Below, in pieces: positions 17,431 to 25,956 of a stretch of 64,000 nt of DNA. Position 1 is the first letter of the stretch; the number at the start of each line of letters is the position of its first letter. Source of the stretch: CBDFLA01 sp965248915. Lineage in GTDB: Bacteria; Pseudomonadota; Alphaproteobacteria; M2410. Location: the NCBI GenBank assembly GCA_965248915.1, contig OZ252216.1, forward strand, positions 3,162,001 through 3,226,000. The letters are read 5' to 3'. A program made the translations under genes and the position numbers. The notes under the pieces were generated by a model. It was not told where the DNA came from, ran no database searches, and worked only from the letters and a program-made list of their open reading frames with translations.

Positions 17431-17449
17431 TGCACTCTCACTTCTTGAT

Positions 17450-17899
17450 TTAGATTTCGAAATCCATATTGCGTCGATCAGCAACTTGAATCCCCTGGGA
17501 TTGGGCTTTGCGACAAAGGTCTTCAATGGTGACTTCATCGAGCCGTCGCATCATTTCTTCCTGCATTTCTTCCATGACCGGACGCACAACTTGCTCACCG
17601 AGGGGCGAACAAGCGGTTGGCACAAGTTCGCTCGCGTCCATTGCGTCGACGATCCGAACGACTTCGCCAAGCGTGATCCGCCTGCGCTCTCGCGCCAATC
17701 GATATCCACCGCGTGGGCCTCGCACACCTTTGAGAATGCCCGCATGAACAAGATGCTGCATGACCTGTTCAAGGTAGCGTTGCGGAATGCCCTGACGTTT
17801 GGTGATGTCCTTCGATTGAACTGGGTCGGGCCTTGCGTTGTAGGCCACGTCCACCACAGCCTCAAGGGCAAGTCTTGTTTTGCGCGAAAGGTTGAGCAT
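17450..17899 (-). CDS. Rrf2-family transcriptional regulator, CymR-like context
   Basis: 149 aa. Winged helix at the N-terminus (LSRKTRLALEAVVDVAYN, then QGIPQRYLEQVMQHLVHAGILKGVRGPRGGYRLAR) and a dimerisation helix near the C-terminus. IscR and RirA have three close Cys for a [2Fe-2S] or [4Fe-4S] cluster; here only Cys97 (PTACSPLGEQ) and Cys132 (EDLCRKAQ) are present, so a classical cluster is unlikely. It precedes cysK with 19 bases between, so local control of cysteine synthesis, as by CymR, is the natural guess. Confidence 0.82.
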   Translation of the reverse strand: MLNLSRKTRLALEAVVDVAYNARPDPVQSKDITKRQGIPQRYLEQVMQHLVHAGILKGVRGPRGGYRLARERRRITLGEVVRIVDAMDASELVPTACSPLGEQVVRPVMEEMQEEMMRRLDEVTIEDLCRKAQSQGIQVADRRNMDFEI

Positions 17900-17910
17900 A
17901 TCCGGTGTCC

Positions 17911-18384
17911 CTAAGGCCCTTTAACGCCGGTGCCGGTCGATCCGAAACCGCCAGCCCCGCGATCTGTTTCATCAAGACTGTCTGTTAATTCGAAATCAGC
18001 TTGGGCAAAGGAAGCGATAACCATCTGCGCCAATTTCTGTCCGCGTTCAATCCGAAACGGCTCGCGTCCGATGTTTGCCAGGATAATCCCAACCTCGCCA
18101 CGATAATCTGAGTCGACGGTGCCGGGTGTATTGAGAACCGTGATGCCATGCTTTAGAGCAAGCCCAGACCGTGGCCTCACTTGCGCTTCGTACCCGTCAG
18201 GCACAGCAATGCAAAGCCCGGTGGGGACCAATCGGCGCTCCCCCGGCGCCACCCAGATCTCTTCGCCTTCAGGTAAGGCCGCCAACAGATCCACACCTGC
18301 AGATCCGGACGTTTCGTACTTTGGCAACGGCAGTCCTTCGCCATGCGGCAACTGCACACATTCAATCTTCACTTTAGGCGCCAT
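17911..18384 (-). CDS. dut: dUTP diphosphatase
   Basis: 157 aa trimeric dUTPase removing dUTP and supplying dUMP. All five motifs are visible: SGSAGVDLLA, RPRSGLAL, GTVDSDYRGEV, RIERGQKLAQMVI and the C-terminal RGAGGFGSTG that closes over the active site. The start overlaps the end of coaBC by 11 bases, which suggests translational coupling. Confidence 0.96.
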   Translation of the reverse strand: MAPKVKIECVQLPHGEGLPLPKYETSGSAGVDLLAALPEGEEIWVAPGERRLVPTGLCIAVPDGYEAQVRPRSGLALKHGITVLNTPGTVDSDYRGEVGIILANIGREPFRIERGQKLAQMVIASFAQADFELTDSLDETDRGAGGFGSTGTGVKGP

Positions 18385-19591
18385 TCAATTCTCCGAAATG
18401 GGAGGCAATTCTGTTTGCGAGTTTTTCGCCGACACTCAATTTGCTCATCGACGGCCAATGCTCGATGTCGTTTTCAGTCAGAAGGTGCACTTCGTTTTTG
18501 TCGCCGCCCATAATGCCGGTTTCGGGGGACACGTCATTGGCGACAATCCAATCACAACCCTTCTTCAATCGTTTGGTGCGTGCGTGCTCAATGACCATTT
18601 CCGTTTCAGCGGCAAAACCAATAACCAGAGCGGGGCGTTGTTTGTGATGGGCGAGGGTCGCACAAATGTCTGGGTTCTCGATAAAGGACAATGTCGGCGC
18701 GCCCTGTGCCCCTTTTTTGATCTTCTGATTGGCCTGACCGTCAACCCGCCAGTCGGCAACTGCCGCCGCACAAATCGCAATGTCGGTCGGCAGCTCTTTC
18801 TCACACGCCGACAACATCTGTTGCGCGGTTTCAACGCGTACCGTGCGAACACCGTCTGGATCGCTAAGTTGGGTCGGGCCTGAAACCAAAACCGTGTCAG
18901 CGCCAAGGGCTGCACAAGCTTGCGCAATGGCGCGGCCTTGTTTGCCACTGGAGCGATTGGCGAGATACCGCACCGGGTCAATCGGTTCGTGGGTTGGACC
19001 TGCGGTGATCAGCGCCCGCTTACCTTTAAGCGGTCCTTGTTGTTTCGATTGGAAATGAGTTTCAATCGCCGCGACAATCTCATCCGGCTCTGCCATGCGT
19101 CCAGGACCGTATTCACCGCAAGCCATATCCCCTTCATTGGGGCCTATGATTTGAACGCCGTCTTGACCGAGGGTCGTTAGGTTTCTTTGCGTTGCTGCGT
19201 TGAGCCACATGCGTACATTCATGGCCGGTGCAATCATGACTGGCGTGTCCGTTGCAAGAAGCGCGGTTGATGCTAAGTCATTCGCCAATCCATTTGCCAT
19301 CTTGGCCATGAGGTCTGCCGTGGCAGGGGCAACAACGATCAAATCTGCGGAGCGCGACAACTCGATATGCCCCATCTCCGCTTCATCTGTTAGGTCAAAC
19401 AGATCTGAGAAAACCCTCTCACCCGTCAGACTTGAAACCGAAAGCGGGGTGACGAATTGGTCGGCGGCCGCCGTCATGATGGCCCGCACATGCGTCCCTC
19501 GTTCACGCAAGCGTCGAATGAGTTCGAGCGTCTTGTAGGCGGCAATCCCGCCGCCGATGATGATGAGGACCCGTTTGTCTTTGAGTTGCAC
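18374..19591 (-). CDS. coaBC: Bifunctional phosphopantothenoylcysteine decarboxylase/ligase
   Basis: Two consecutive steps of coenzyme A synthesis, about 405 aa. N-terminal flavoprotein CoaC: VLIIIGGGIAAYKTLELIRRL, APAMNVRMW, and substrate clamp CGEYGPGRMAEP. C-terminal CoaB: LITAGPTHEPIDPVRYLANRSSGKQG and a Lys-rich loop QANQKIKK. The frame stays open to 19723, but a GTG at 19591 (VQLKDKRVL) has AGGAGGT five bases upstream and matches the family start, so it is chosen. First gene of a coaBC-dut pair. Confidence 0.94.
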   Translation of the reverse strand: MQLKDKRVLIIIGGGIAAYKTLELIRRLRERGTHVRAIMTAAADQFVTPLSVSSLTGERVFSDLFDLTDEAEMGHIELSRSADLIVVAPATADLMAKMANGLANDLASTALLATDTPVMIAPAMNVRMWLNAATQRNLTTLGQDGVQIIGPNEGDMACGEYGPGRMAEPDEIVAAIETHFQSKQQGPLKGKRALITAGPTHEPIDPVRYLANRSSGKQGRAIAQACAALGADTVLVSGPTQLSDPDGVRTVRVETAQQMLSACEKELPTDIAICAAAVADWRVDGQANQKIKKGAQGAPTLSFIENPDICATLAHHKQRPALVIGFAAETEMVIEHARTKRLKKGCDWIVANDVSPETGIMGGDKNEVHLLTENDIEHWPSMSKLSVGEKLANRIASHFGELNGA

Positions 19592-19832
19592 CTTGTACCT
19601 CCTGGCCAGGCCGTCCGGGCCAATATTCACGGGAATATAGTGTGAATATCCGTCTTTGTCGAAACCCAATGTGGGAATCGCAAAATGGCTCATAATTATG
19701 GGATTTTTAGGGACAGGGTACACGTTAAAGTAAGAGAATGCGAGGCTTAGCCAGTTTAGCTTGCGTCGATAAGGTTAACGCGTATAGTCGCAATGGGTGC
19801 TGAGTCCGTGAAACACAATAGTGGGGGCTGCC

Positions 19833-21029
19833 ATGCGGTTGCTAATAAGTCTGATTCTCATTATGCCGATGCTTGCGAGCTGTGGCGCAAAATTCAACTC
19901 CATTCACAGGACATTTCGCGAAAGCGTTGAAGTTGACACCAACGGTGACGCCCTACGACCGACCGTGAGGGGCCAGCTTGTAGATGCAAAACAACGCGCG
20001 ATACTCTCATCCGCAACAAAAAAGACTACAACAAGAAATGGTGTCAGCTCGGTCGAAACTCTATTAAGAACCTGCGCCGAGCCAAGCCCTGATGTCTTCA
20101 CTGTGTTGAGTAGCTCTCTTTCGGCCTCCGGGACATTTACCGGTGCGGCCAACAAGAATGCGACTGCACAACTCGCCACCGCTTTGTCTGAGGCGGGCGC
20201 AAACATCGGACTGCGCACTCAGACTATTCAAGTACTTAGAGATGTTATGTATCGGACTTGTGAGCGCTACATGAACGGGGCAATCGGCGACGAAGAATTC
20301 CAAATTCAAGCCGCCCGCGATCAAAGGATCATTGTCTCCATTCTCGCGATTGAGCAGTTAACTGGCGCTGTTCGAAATGCACCTATGGCGATCTCTGCAA
20401 CAGCAAAAGCGGATACCGGTGCTTCTCTGTTAGAAGCTCAGCGTAATGTCGAGGCGACCGAAAAAACGCTCGCAACGAAAAAGAAGGCGGCAAAGGCCGC
20501 TGGCGAAGCCCTGGAAGAAAAGAAAGTGAAAGAGACTGCGGCAAAGAAGGCCTTTGAAGGCCCTCCAGAGAATGCGGCAAAAAAACCAGCATACGAAACG
20601 GCACAGGGAGAGACCGCAACCGCGAAAAAAGCAAAAGAAAAAGCTGACGAGGAAGTTAAAACTCAGGAAAAGATTCTTGCTTCCCTTAAGGCCAAACGCG
20701 ACGCATCTATGGGTGTATCGGCTGGCGGAAGCTCTCAGATTTTCCTTGCCAAAGGATTTGAAACGAAACCCATAGATGCTGCTGTTGCGGGTAGCGTTGC
20801 CGATGCAGTCAAAGAAATTGTGGCAATGACTTTTGAGGTCGATGAAGTTGTGCTCAAATGCATCAAGCTAATGGGTTCAAATCAAGGTGGCACGGCAGAC
20901 ACGGAATTCTGTCAAGGCTATCTCAATGCAGTCAATGCGCGCGACCGACTGAAAGTAAGGGAGAAAGCGAGCGAATTGGGTATCAAGAACGAGGAACTTG
21001 ATGCATTTATGAATGATTCGTTTGAGTAG
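19833..21029 (+). CDS. Unrecognised lipoprotein with Lys/Ala/Glu-rich coiled coil
   Basis: 398 aa from ATG 19833 (MRLLISLILIMPMLASC), preceded by GGGGGC; a GTG four codons earlier is possible. Signal peptide with lipobox LASC, acyl Cys at 17. Three parts follow: about residues 18-190 globular with two Cys (LLRTCAEPS, YRTCERYM) and helices; about 200-300 a very Lys/Ala/Glu-rich heptad-like segment (EATEKTLATKKKAAKAAGEALEEKK...), surely a long coiled coil; then about 300-398 a second globular part with Cys (VLKCIKLMG, TEFCQGYLN). No family recognised. Its A-rich codons differ from the neighbours, and it separates coaBC from ubiB together with the next small gene. Confidence 0.75.
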   Translation: MRLLISLILIMPMLASCGAKFNSIHRTFRESVEVDTNGDALRPTVRGQLVDAKQRAILSSATKKTTTRNGVSSVETLLRTCAEPSPDVFTVLSSSLSASGTFTGAANKNATAQLATALSEAGANIGLRTQTIQVLRDVMYRTCERYMNGAIGDEEFQIQAARDQRIIVSILAIEQLTGAVRNAPMAISATAKADTGASLLEAQRNVEATEKTLATKKKAAKAAGEALEEKKVKETAAKKAFEGPPENAAKKPAYETAQGETATAKKAKEKADEEVKTQEKILASLKAKRDASMGVSAGGSSQIFLAKGFETKPIDAAVAGSVADAVKEIVAMTFEVDEVVLKCIKLMGSNQGGTADTEFCQGYLNAVNARDRLKVREKASELGIKNEELDAFMNDSFE

Positions 21030-21038
21030 GAGTGAGAC

Positions 21039-21266
21039 ATGTCATCCAAGAAAACCAAACCCAAGAATGTAAAGGATTACAGATTCATTTGGAGCGACAA
21101 AGTCGATGCGCTTCGCATCGATTTGAGATTTGCTGATGGGTCGATCAAATCAATCGGGCCGGTCGCCTCTGCCGACTTTCCGATTTTGCAAGAGATATTG
21201 GCGCGCTCACCTTTGCGATATGATACCGAAAAGAATGCTCTCCTGACGGGATATCAGAGCGTGTGA
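21039..21266 (+). CDS. Small hypothetical protein paired with the coiled-coil lipoprotein
   Basis: 75 aa, basic N-terminus (MSSKKTKPKNVKDYRF), then a compact alternating pattern FIWSDKVDALRIDLRFADGS that reads as beta-hairpins, and a short helix (FPILQEILARSPLRY). No signal, no membrane segment. TAGGAGTGAGAC before the ATG overlaps the stop of the lipoprotein gene, so the two are almost certainly translated from the same message. Family not recognised. It ends seven bases from the ubiB stop. Confidence 0.62.
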   Translation: MSSKKTKPKNVKDYRFIWSDKVDALRIDLRFADGSIKSIGPVASADFPILQEILARSPLRYDTEKNALLTGYQSV

Positions 21267-21273
21267 CCGCACA

Positions 21274-22905
21274 TCAAAGCGACCCTATCGCCAGGATCGT
21301 GAGCGCACCTGCGGCAATCCAGATGGCCGCCCGTCCGGCCCGCCCGCGCTGCACTTGAGCCTCCGCAATAGCTTTGGCGGTGTCCGGGTGGAGTTTGACG
21401 CCGCCAGCTTCGGTCATTTCCGTGACCAGATTGGCTGCGCGTTCGATCTTTTCTAACGTTTCAGGCGCATGTGCCATGATCCGCGCCATAGTTGCCGCCC
21501 CTTCAACCGCATCGTTCGCCCAAGCTTCCGGTCCAATCGAGCGGGACATGAAATCTTCAACAGCTGGCCGCGCCACCTCCCACATGTTCAGGGTTGGATT
21601 GAGATCGCGCGCCACCCCTTCGACCACCACCATGGTCTTTTGTAAGAGGACCAATTGTGGTTGCAAATGCATGTCGAAAGCATCGGTGGTCTCAAAGAGT
21701 TGTGTCAGAAGGCGCGCCATTGAGATCTCTTCCGCCAGCTGGCCAAAGAGCGGTTCGCCAATGGCCCGCAATGCAAGCGCGAAGTCCTCGAGTGGGAACT
21801 CACTAGAGACATAGCCTGCATCAAAATGCGCCCGCGCAACCCGCACATAGTCGCGCACCATAAACCCAAATAGGATCTCTGCGAGATACCGACGCGTGGC
21901 CACATCAAGGCGCCCCATAATTCCAAAATCGACGGCCATAAGTTTCATCTGGCTAGGGCCGTCATTAACTGGGTCGAGGCGTGCAAATAGATTGCCCTGA
22001 TGCATATCCGCGTGAAAAAGACCGTCTCTGAGCGCGTGGGTTAGAAATGTATGGACAATTAGATTGCCAAGCGCCGACAAGTCGAACCCTTCTTGTTGAA
22101 GGCGTTTATTATCTCCGAGCCTGACGCCGTCGATCCACGCTGTCGTCAAAACCCGCTTCGATGTTCGTTGCCAATCGACGGTCGGAACCTGAAAGGTCTC
22201 ATCGCGCGTTGTATTTTCCGCAATCTCAGTGGCGGCCGCCCCTTCCATGCGCAAATCCATTTCAAGCCGGACGCTGTCTGAGAGGGTCTTGATGAGCCTC
22301 ACCGGTTCCAGGCGGCGCGAAGCGCGCGAGAAACGCTCTAGCTGACGTGCGCCCCATGCAAAGGCCTCGAGCTCCTTCTGGAATATTCTCTGTATCCGAG
22401 GCCGCAAAACCTTAACCGCAACAACGCGTTCCCGTTGGCGAGGCCCGTCCGGAGTTTCTTCCATCTGGCGCACAATGCCTTTGTGAACTTGCGCCACGGA
22501 GGCTGCTGCCACTGGTTCACTTAAGCTGACAAAGAGTGCATCAACCGGCTGATCAAATTCTTGGCCTAGGATGGCTCGCGCCTCTTCCATAGGAAAGGGA
22601 GGAAGCCGGTCCTGTAACACACTGAGCGCTTTTGCAACCTCCGGTCCGACCACATCGCCTCTTGTTGCAAGCAATTGACCGAGTTTGATGTAAGTGGGTC
22701 CAAGATCGCCGAGGGCCTGGGTCAGCCTTTGTTCAAGTGGTTGATTGCGAACGGACCGCGACTGGGTAAATCTGGAGAGCCATCCCAGCGTTTTGAGGCC
22801 GCGCGGCACGTAAGCATCAACCTCGTGGGGCGCTAAGACGTCATAGCGCGCTAGTCCCCAAACGGCGCGAAAAAGGCGATAGCTGTGTCGAACCGATTGA
22901 AACAT
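21274..22905 (-). CDS. ubiB: UbiB/ADCK-like atypical kinase, ubiquinone biosynthesis
   Basis: 543 aa, needed for ubiquinone synthesis. Family motifs: KxGQ motif in LGPTYIKLGQLLATRGD; AAAS-type nucleotide loop EPVAAASVAQVHKG; Lys in VAVKVLRPRI; HADMHQGNLFARLD catalytic loop; VDFGIMGRLD metal loop. The C-terminus is hydrophobic with a short helix near AAIWIAAGALTILAIGSL, fitting membrane attachment. It follows ubiE by nine bases. Confidence 0.94.
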   Translation of the reverse strand: MFQSVRHSYRLFRAVWGLARYDVLAPHEVDAYVPRGLKTLGWLSRFTQSRSVRNQPLEQRLTQALGDLGPTYIKLGQLLATRGDVVGPEVAKALSVLQDRLPPFPMEEARAILGQEFDQPVDALFVSLSEPVAAASVAQVHKGIVRQMEETPDGPRQRERVVAVKVLRPRIQRIFQKELEAFAWGARQLERFSRASRRLEPVRLIKTLSDSVRLEMDLRMEGAAATEIAENTTRDETFQVPTVDWQRTSKRVLTTAWIDGVRLGDNKRLQQEGFDLSALGNLIVHTFLTHALRDGLFHADMHQGNLFARLDPVNDGPSQMKLMAVDFGIMGRLDVATRRYLAEILFGFMVRDYVRVARAHFDAGYVSSEFPLEDFALALRAIGEPLFGQLAEEISMARLLTQLFETTDAFDMHLQPQLVLLQKTMVVVEGVARDLNPTLNMWEVARPAVEDFMSRSIGPEAWANDAVEGAATMARIMAHAPETLEKIERAANLVTEMTEAGGVKLHPDTAKAIAEAQVQRGRAGRAAIWIAAGALTILAIGSL

Positions 22906-22914
22906 GAGACCTCG

Positions 22915-23673
22915 TTAGAGACGCCAGGCCGAAAAGAGAGTTGCAATACCACCCGACAAAGAATGTGTGGACACATTATCGAGGCCAGCCTCTTTGATCA
23001 TGTCAGCAAAGGCTTCCGGCTTCGGAAACTTTCGGATGCTTTCGGCCAGATATCGATAAGATTCTGCATCACCCGCGATCAGAGTGCCAAGTCGCGGCAA
23101 GACCTGGAAAGAGTAGGCGTCGTAAAAGTCATCAAGCACGGGAACGTTCGGCATTGAAAACTCAAGACACAAAAAATGCCCTCCGGGTTTCAGTACTCTG
23201 CGCGCCTCAGAAAGTGCTTTATCGCGGTGGGTCACGTTTCGAATGCCAAACGTAATCGTGTAGGCGTCCGCGCAATTGTCCGGCAACGGCAGACACTCCG
23301 CATTGCCACAAATCCATTCAATCGCATCGTCGTCGAATTGAGGCCGGTCCTCGCGAGATTGGCCGTGGCCCAACATGGCCGCGTTAATGTCGCAAACCAG
23401 AGCTTTTCCGCCGCCGCGCCCGAGAAAGCCAAAAGCGATGTCGCCAGTGCCGCCAGCCACATCGACAAGGGTCATGTGCGACCGCGGATTGAGGCGATCA
23501 AGCAGAAGCGATTTCCACAAGCGATGGACGCCTAAGGACATAGCGTCGTTCATCACGTCATAGTTAGAAGCCACGGAATCGAAAACTTCGCGAACGCGTC
23601 CGCGTTTTTCTTCCACAGCGATCTGCTCAAAGCCGAAATCAATGCTATCTGTATTGTGGGTCCCACGGGTCAT
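22915..23673 (-). CDS. ubiE: Demethylmenaquinone/2-polyprenyl-benzoquinol methyltransferase
   Basis: 252-aa SAM-dependent C-methyltransferase of ubiquinone synthesis. Motif I VDVAGGTGDIAFGFLGR, UbiE signature FDSVASNYDVMNDAMSLGVHRLWK, and ITFGIRNVTHRDKALSEARRVLKPGG. Start MTRGTHNTDSIDF at 23673; the open frame upstream to 23961 is unrelated sequence that overlaps the divergent mutM. First gene of ubiE-ubiB. Confidence 0.95.
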   Translation of the reverse strand: MTRGTHNTDSIDFGFEQIAVEEKRGRVREVFDSVASNYDVMNDAMSLGVHRLWKSLLLDRLNPRSHMTLVDVAGGTGDIAFGFLGRGGGKALVCDINAAMLGHGQSREDRPQFDDDAIEWICGNAECLPLPDNCADAYTITFGIRNVTHRDKALSEARRVLKPGGHFLCLEFSMPNVPVLDDFYDAYSFQVLPRLGTLIAGDAESYRYLAESIRKFPKPEAFADMIKEAGLDNVSTHSLSGGIATLFSAWRL

Positions 23674-23755
23674 GAGTGACACATTACTCAAATGGGACTT
23701 AACAAGCCACCGCCGAAAACGGTAAACACCTGTTTCTGAACAGGAAAGCGACAAT

Positions 23756-24589
23756 ATGCCCGAACTGCCTGAAGTTGAAACCGTTTGCCGCGGTCTTGCC
23801 CCTGCGATGACGGGCAAGCGGTTTGCCAAAGTCAATGTGCGGCGTCGGGATTTGAGATTTCCGTTTCCACGGGGCTTTGCGGGCAAATTGGCCGGCGCTG
23901 AGGTTAAGCACCTTCGCCGTCGCGCAAAATACATTCTCGGTGATCTTGATACGGGGGACACGCTAATTGTCCACCTAGGAATGACGGGACGTTTTACGAT
24001 TGACCCTTGCCGTTCACCGCAAAAACCCGAAAAACATGATCATGTGGTCTTCGACATGTCTGATGGGGTGAGAATTAGGTTCTCTGATACGAGGCGGTTC
24101 GGTCTGATGGACCTTTCTCCCACCGACGATCTTGAAGAATGCAAGTATCTCAAAGGCCTAGGTGTCGAACCCTTGGGCGATGAATTCTCGCATTCATTTC
24201 TCAACCAAGCTCTGCAAGGTCGGCGAACGCCCATCAAGTCGGCGCTTCTGGATCAAAAGATCATCGCCGGGCTCGGAAACATCTATGTCTGCGAGGCCCT
24301 CTACCGCGCCCGCGTATCGCCGCGCCGTCGCGCTTCAACCATTCCCGGTGTGAGGTCGCAAAGACTGGTGCCCATAATACGCGACGTGCTCAGCGAAGCG
24401 ATCGAAGCTGGTGGCTCAACCTTGCGCGACTATGCTCATACGGATGGGGAGCTTGGTTACTTCCAGCACACGTTCAGCGTTTACGACCGCGAAGGTGAAA
24501 GTTGCCGAACCAAAGGATGTGGGGCTGATATCAAGCGCATCGTCCAATCCGGGCGATCCACTTTCTATTGTTCCAATTGTCAACGATAG
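23756..24589 (+). CDS. mutM: Formamidopyrimidine-DNA glycosylase (Fpg)
   Basis: 277-aa base excision repair enzyme removing 8-oxoguanine and formamidopyrimidines. Catalytic Pro2 and Glu3 in MPELPEVETVCRGL; helix-two-turn-helix region KSALLDQKIIAGLGNIYVCEALYRARV; C-terminal zinc finger with four Cys (CRTKGCGADIKRIVQSG and FYCSNCQR). Divergent from ubiE, a position frequently seen in alphaproteobacteria. Confidence 0.96.
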   Translation: MPELPEVETVCRGLAPAMTGKRFAKVNVRRRDLRFPFPRGFAGKLAGAEVKHLRRRAKYILGDLDTGDTLIVHLGMTGRFTIDPCRSPQKPEKHDHVVFDMSDGVRIRFSDTRRFGLMDLSPTDDLEECKYLKGLGVEPLGDEFSHSFLNQALQGRRTPIKSALLDQKIIAGLGNIYVCEALYRARVSPRRRASTIPGVRSQRLVPIIRDVLSEAIEAGGSTLRDYAHTDGELGYFQHTFSVYDREGESCRTKGCGADIKRIVQSGRSTFYCSNCQR

Positions 24590-24727
24590 CGCGGCGTTTC
24601 TTGAGGGTTTTCGCCTCGAAATGCCAAATGGGTCTCCCACTCGACTCTCGCATCCGATGGGTATAGGTTCGCGCCCGCTCAAATCGAGCTCCAGTGAACG
24701 GCTTGATCAATATCAATAGGACCGAAC

Positions 24728-25504
24728 ATGGCATACGAAAACCTCCTCGTGGATAAAGAAGGTGCGGTCGGCGTCATAACGCTCAATCGCCCAGATACAA
24801 TGAACGCCCTCAATGATGGGTTGATGGACGAGATGACCACTGCATTGACTGATTTTGAAAGGGACGATGTGATCGGCTGCATTGTGATTACTGGCTCTGA
24901 AAAGGCATTTGCGGCAGGAGCCGACATCAAGGAGATGCAGTCCAAGTCTTACATGGATGTCTTCAAAGAGGACTTCATCACTCGCAATTGGGAGACGGTA
25001 GCAACATGCCGAAAACCCGTTGTGGCAGCGGTCGCAGGCTATGCCTTGGGCGGTGGATGTGAGCTGGCGATGATGTGTGATTTCATATTGGCGGCCGAAA
25101 ACGCCAAGTTTGGTCAACCTGAAATTCAACTGGGAATTATGCCGGGGGCCGGGGGCACTCAGCGCCTCCCCCGCTTCGTGGGCAAGGCCAAAGCCATGGA
25201 AATGTGCCTCACGGGCCGTATGATGGACGCCCAAGAGGCGGAAAGATGCGGGCTGGTTAGCCGGGTGGTGCCACTTGAAGAACTTAAAGACGAGGCGCTC
25301 TCCGTGGCTGCCAAGATTTCGGAGTTCTCCCACCCGATCACTATGATGACGAAAGAATCTATCAATCGGGCCTATGAAACGACCTTAAATGAAGGTGTTC
25401 GCTTCGAAAGGCGGCTATTTCATTCCATGTTCGCAACCGCGGACCAGTCAGAGGGCATGGAGGCTTTCGTGGAGAAGCGGAAAGCCCAATTTAAACACCG
25501 TTAG
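24728..25504 (+). CDS. Enoyl-CoA hydratase
   Basis: 258-aa crotonase-fold enzyme. Oxyanion hole segments AAGADIKEM and AGYALGGGCELAMMCDF; the two catalytic Glu are in place (GGGCELA and LGIMPGAGGTQRLPR region, MPGAGGTQRL). Short-chain enoyl-CoA hydration in beta-oxidation is the probable role. Starts with ATG after ATAGGACCGAAC. Followed by a strong hairpin and then the rpsT promoter. Confidence 0.92.
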   Translation: MAYENLLVDKEGAVGVITLNRPDTMNALNDGLMDEMTTALTDFERDDVIGCIVITGSEKAFAAGADIKEMQSKSYMDVFKEDFITRNWETVATCRKPVVAAVAGYALGGGCELAMMCDFILAAENAKFGQPEIQLGIMPGAGGTQRLPRFVGKAKAMEMCLTGRMMDAQEAERCGLVSRVVPLEELKDEALSVAAKISEFSHPITMMTKESINRAYETTLNEGVRFERRLFHSMFATADQSEGMEAFVEKRKAQFKHR

Positions 25505-25509
25505 TCTTA

Positions 25510-25544
25510 GGCGGTAGAGCCGCTTTTCGGCTCAAAATACCGCC
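25510..25544 (+). terminator. Two-part hairpin after enoyl-CoA hydratase gene
   Basis: GGCGGTA (25510-25516) plus GAGCCG (25517-25522) pair with CGGCTC (25528-25533) and TACCGCC (25538-25544), a 13-bp stem interrupted by an AAAA bulge, loop CTTTT. There is no T run after it, so either termination is Rho-assisted or it protects the mRNA 3' end. It ends exactly at the next promoter's -35 box, so it is not in the rpsT message. Confidence 0.6.
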
Positions 25545-25573
25545 TTGACCGGCCCAAGAGCGGTCGCTATAAC
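25545..25573 (+). promoter_or_regulatory. Candidate housekeeping promoter of rpsT
   Basis: TTGACC (25545-25550), a 17-base spacer and TATAAC (25568-25573). It places the transcript start about 35 bases before the rpsT ATG. Near-consensus sigma-70 type; not tested. Confidence 0.65.
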
Positions 25574-25615
25574 CCACGCCTCGAATTCAACCGCTATCAA
25601 AGAGAAGTAATCCGA

Positions 25616-25882
25616 ATGGCCAATACCCGTTCAGCCAAAAAAATGGTTCGCAAAATTGCCCGACGCACGGAGCGCAATCGCGCACGTCGCAGTCGCATGC
25701 GGTCACAAGTGCGCAAGGTTGAGGAAGCGATTTCAGCTGGCGATCACAACGCTGCACAAGTAGCGCTTAAAGATGCCCAACCTGAAATTATGCGTTGTGT
25801 TACCAGAGGCGTCATGCACAAGAACACCGCCTCACGCAAGATCTCGCGTCTGTCACGTCGCGTGAACGCAATGGCTAGTTGA
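25616..25882 (+). CDS. rpsT: 30S ribosomal protein S20
   Basis: 88-aa, very basic, normal length. Starts MANTRSAKKMVRKIARRTERNRARRSRMRSQVRKVEEAI; C-terminal helices GVMHKNTASRKISRLSRRVNAM. Binds 16S rRNA in the 30S body. Its location just upstream of dnaA is common in alphaproteobacteria. Followed by a clear terminator. Confidence 0.97.
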   Translation: MANTRSAKKMVRKIARRTERNRARRSRMRSQVRKVEEAISAGDHNAAQVALKDAQPEIMRCVTRGVMHKNTASRKISRLSRRVNAMAS

Positions 25883-25931
25883 TAGCAACGGACGCGTAGT
25901 TCTCATTACATCGCTGTAATGATTTGGAATG

Positions 25932-25956
25932 AGGGGACCTTGAGGGTCCCTTTTTT
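25932..25956 (+). terminator. Rho-independent terminator of rpsT
   Basis: GGGACC (25934-25939), loop TTGAG, GGTCCC (25945-25950), then TTTTTT. The stem extends by weaker pairs with the T run. It lies 50 bases after the rpsT stop. Confidence 0.9.

Noticed and set aside
24713..25333. 206-codon minus-strand frame opposite enoyl-CoA hydratase
   Set aside because: Fully inside echA on the other strand, rich in His/Cys as usual for antisense frames, no start signal.
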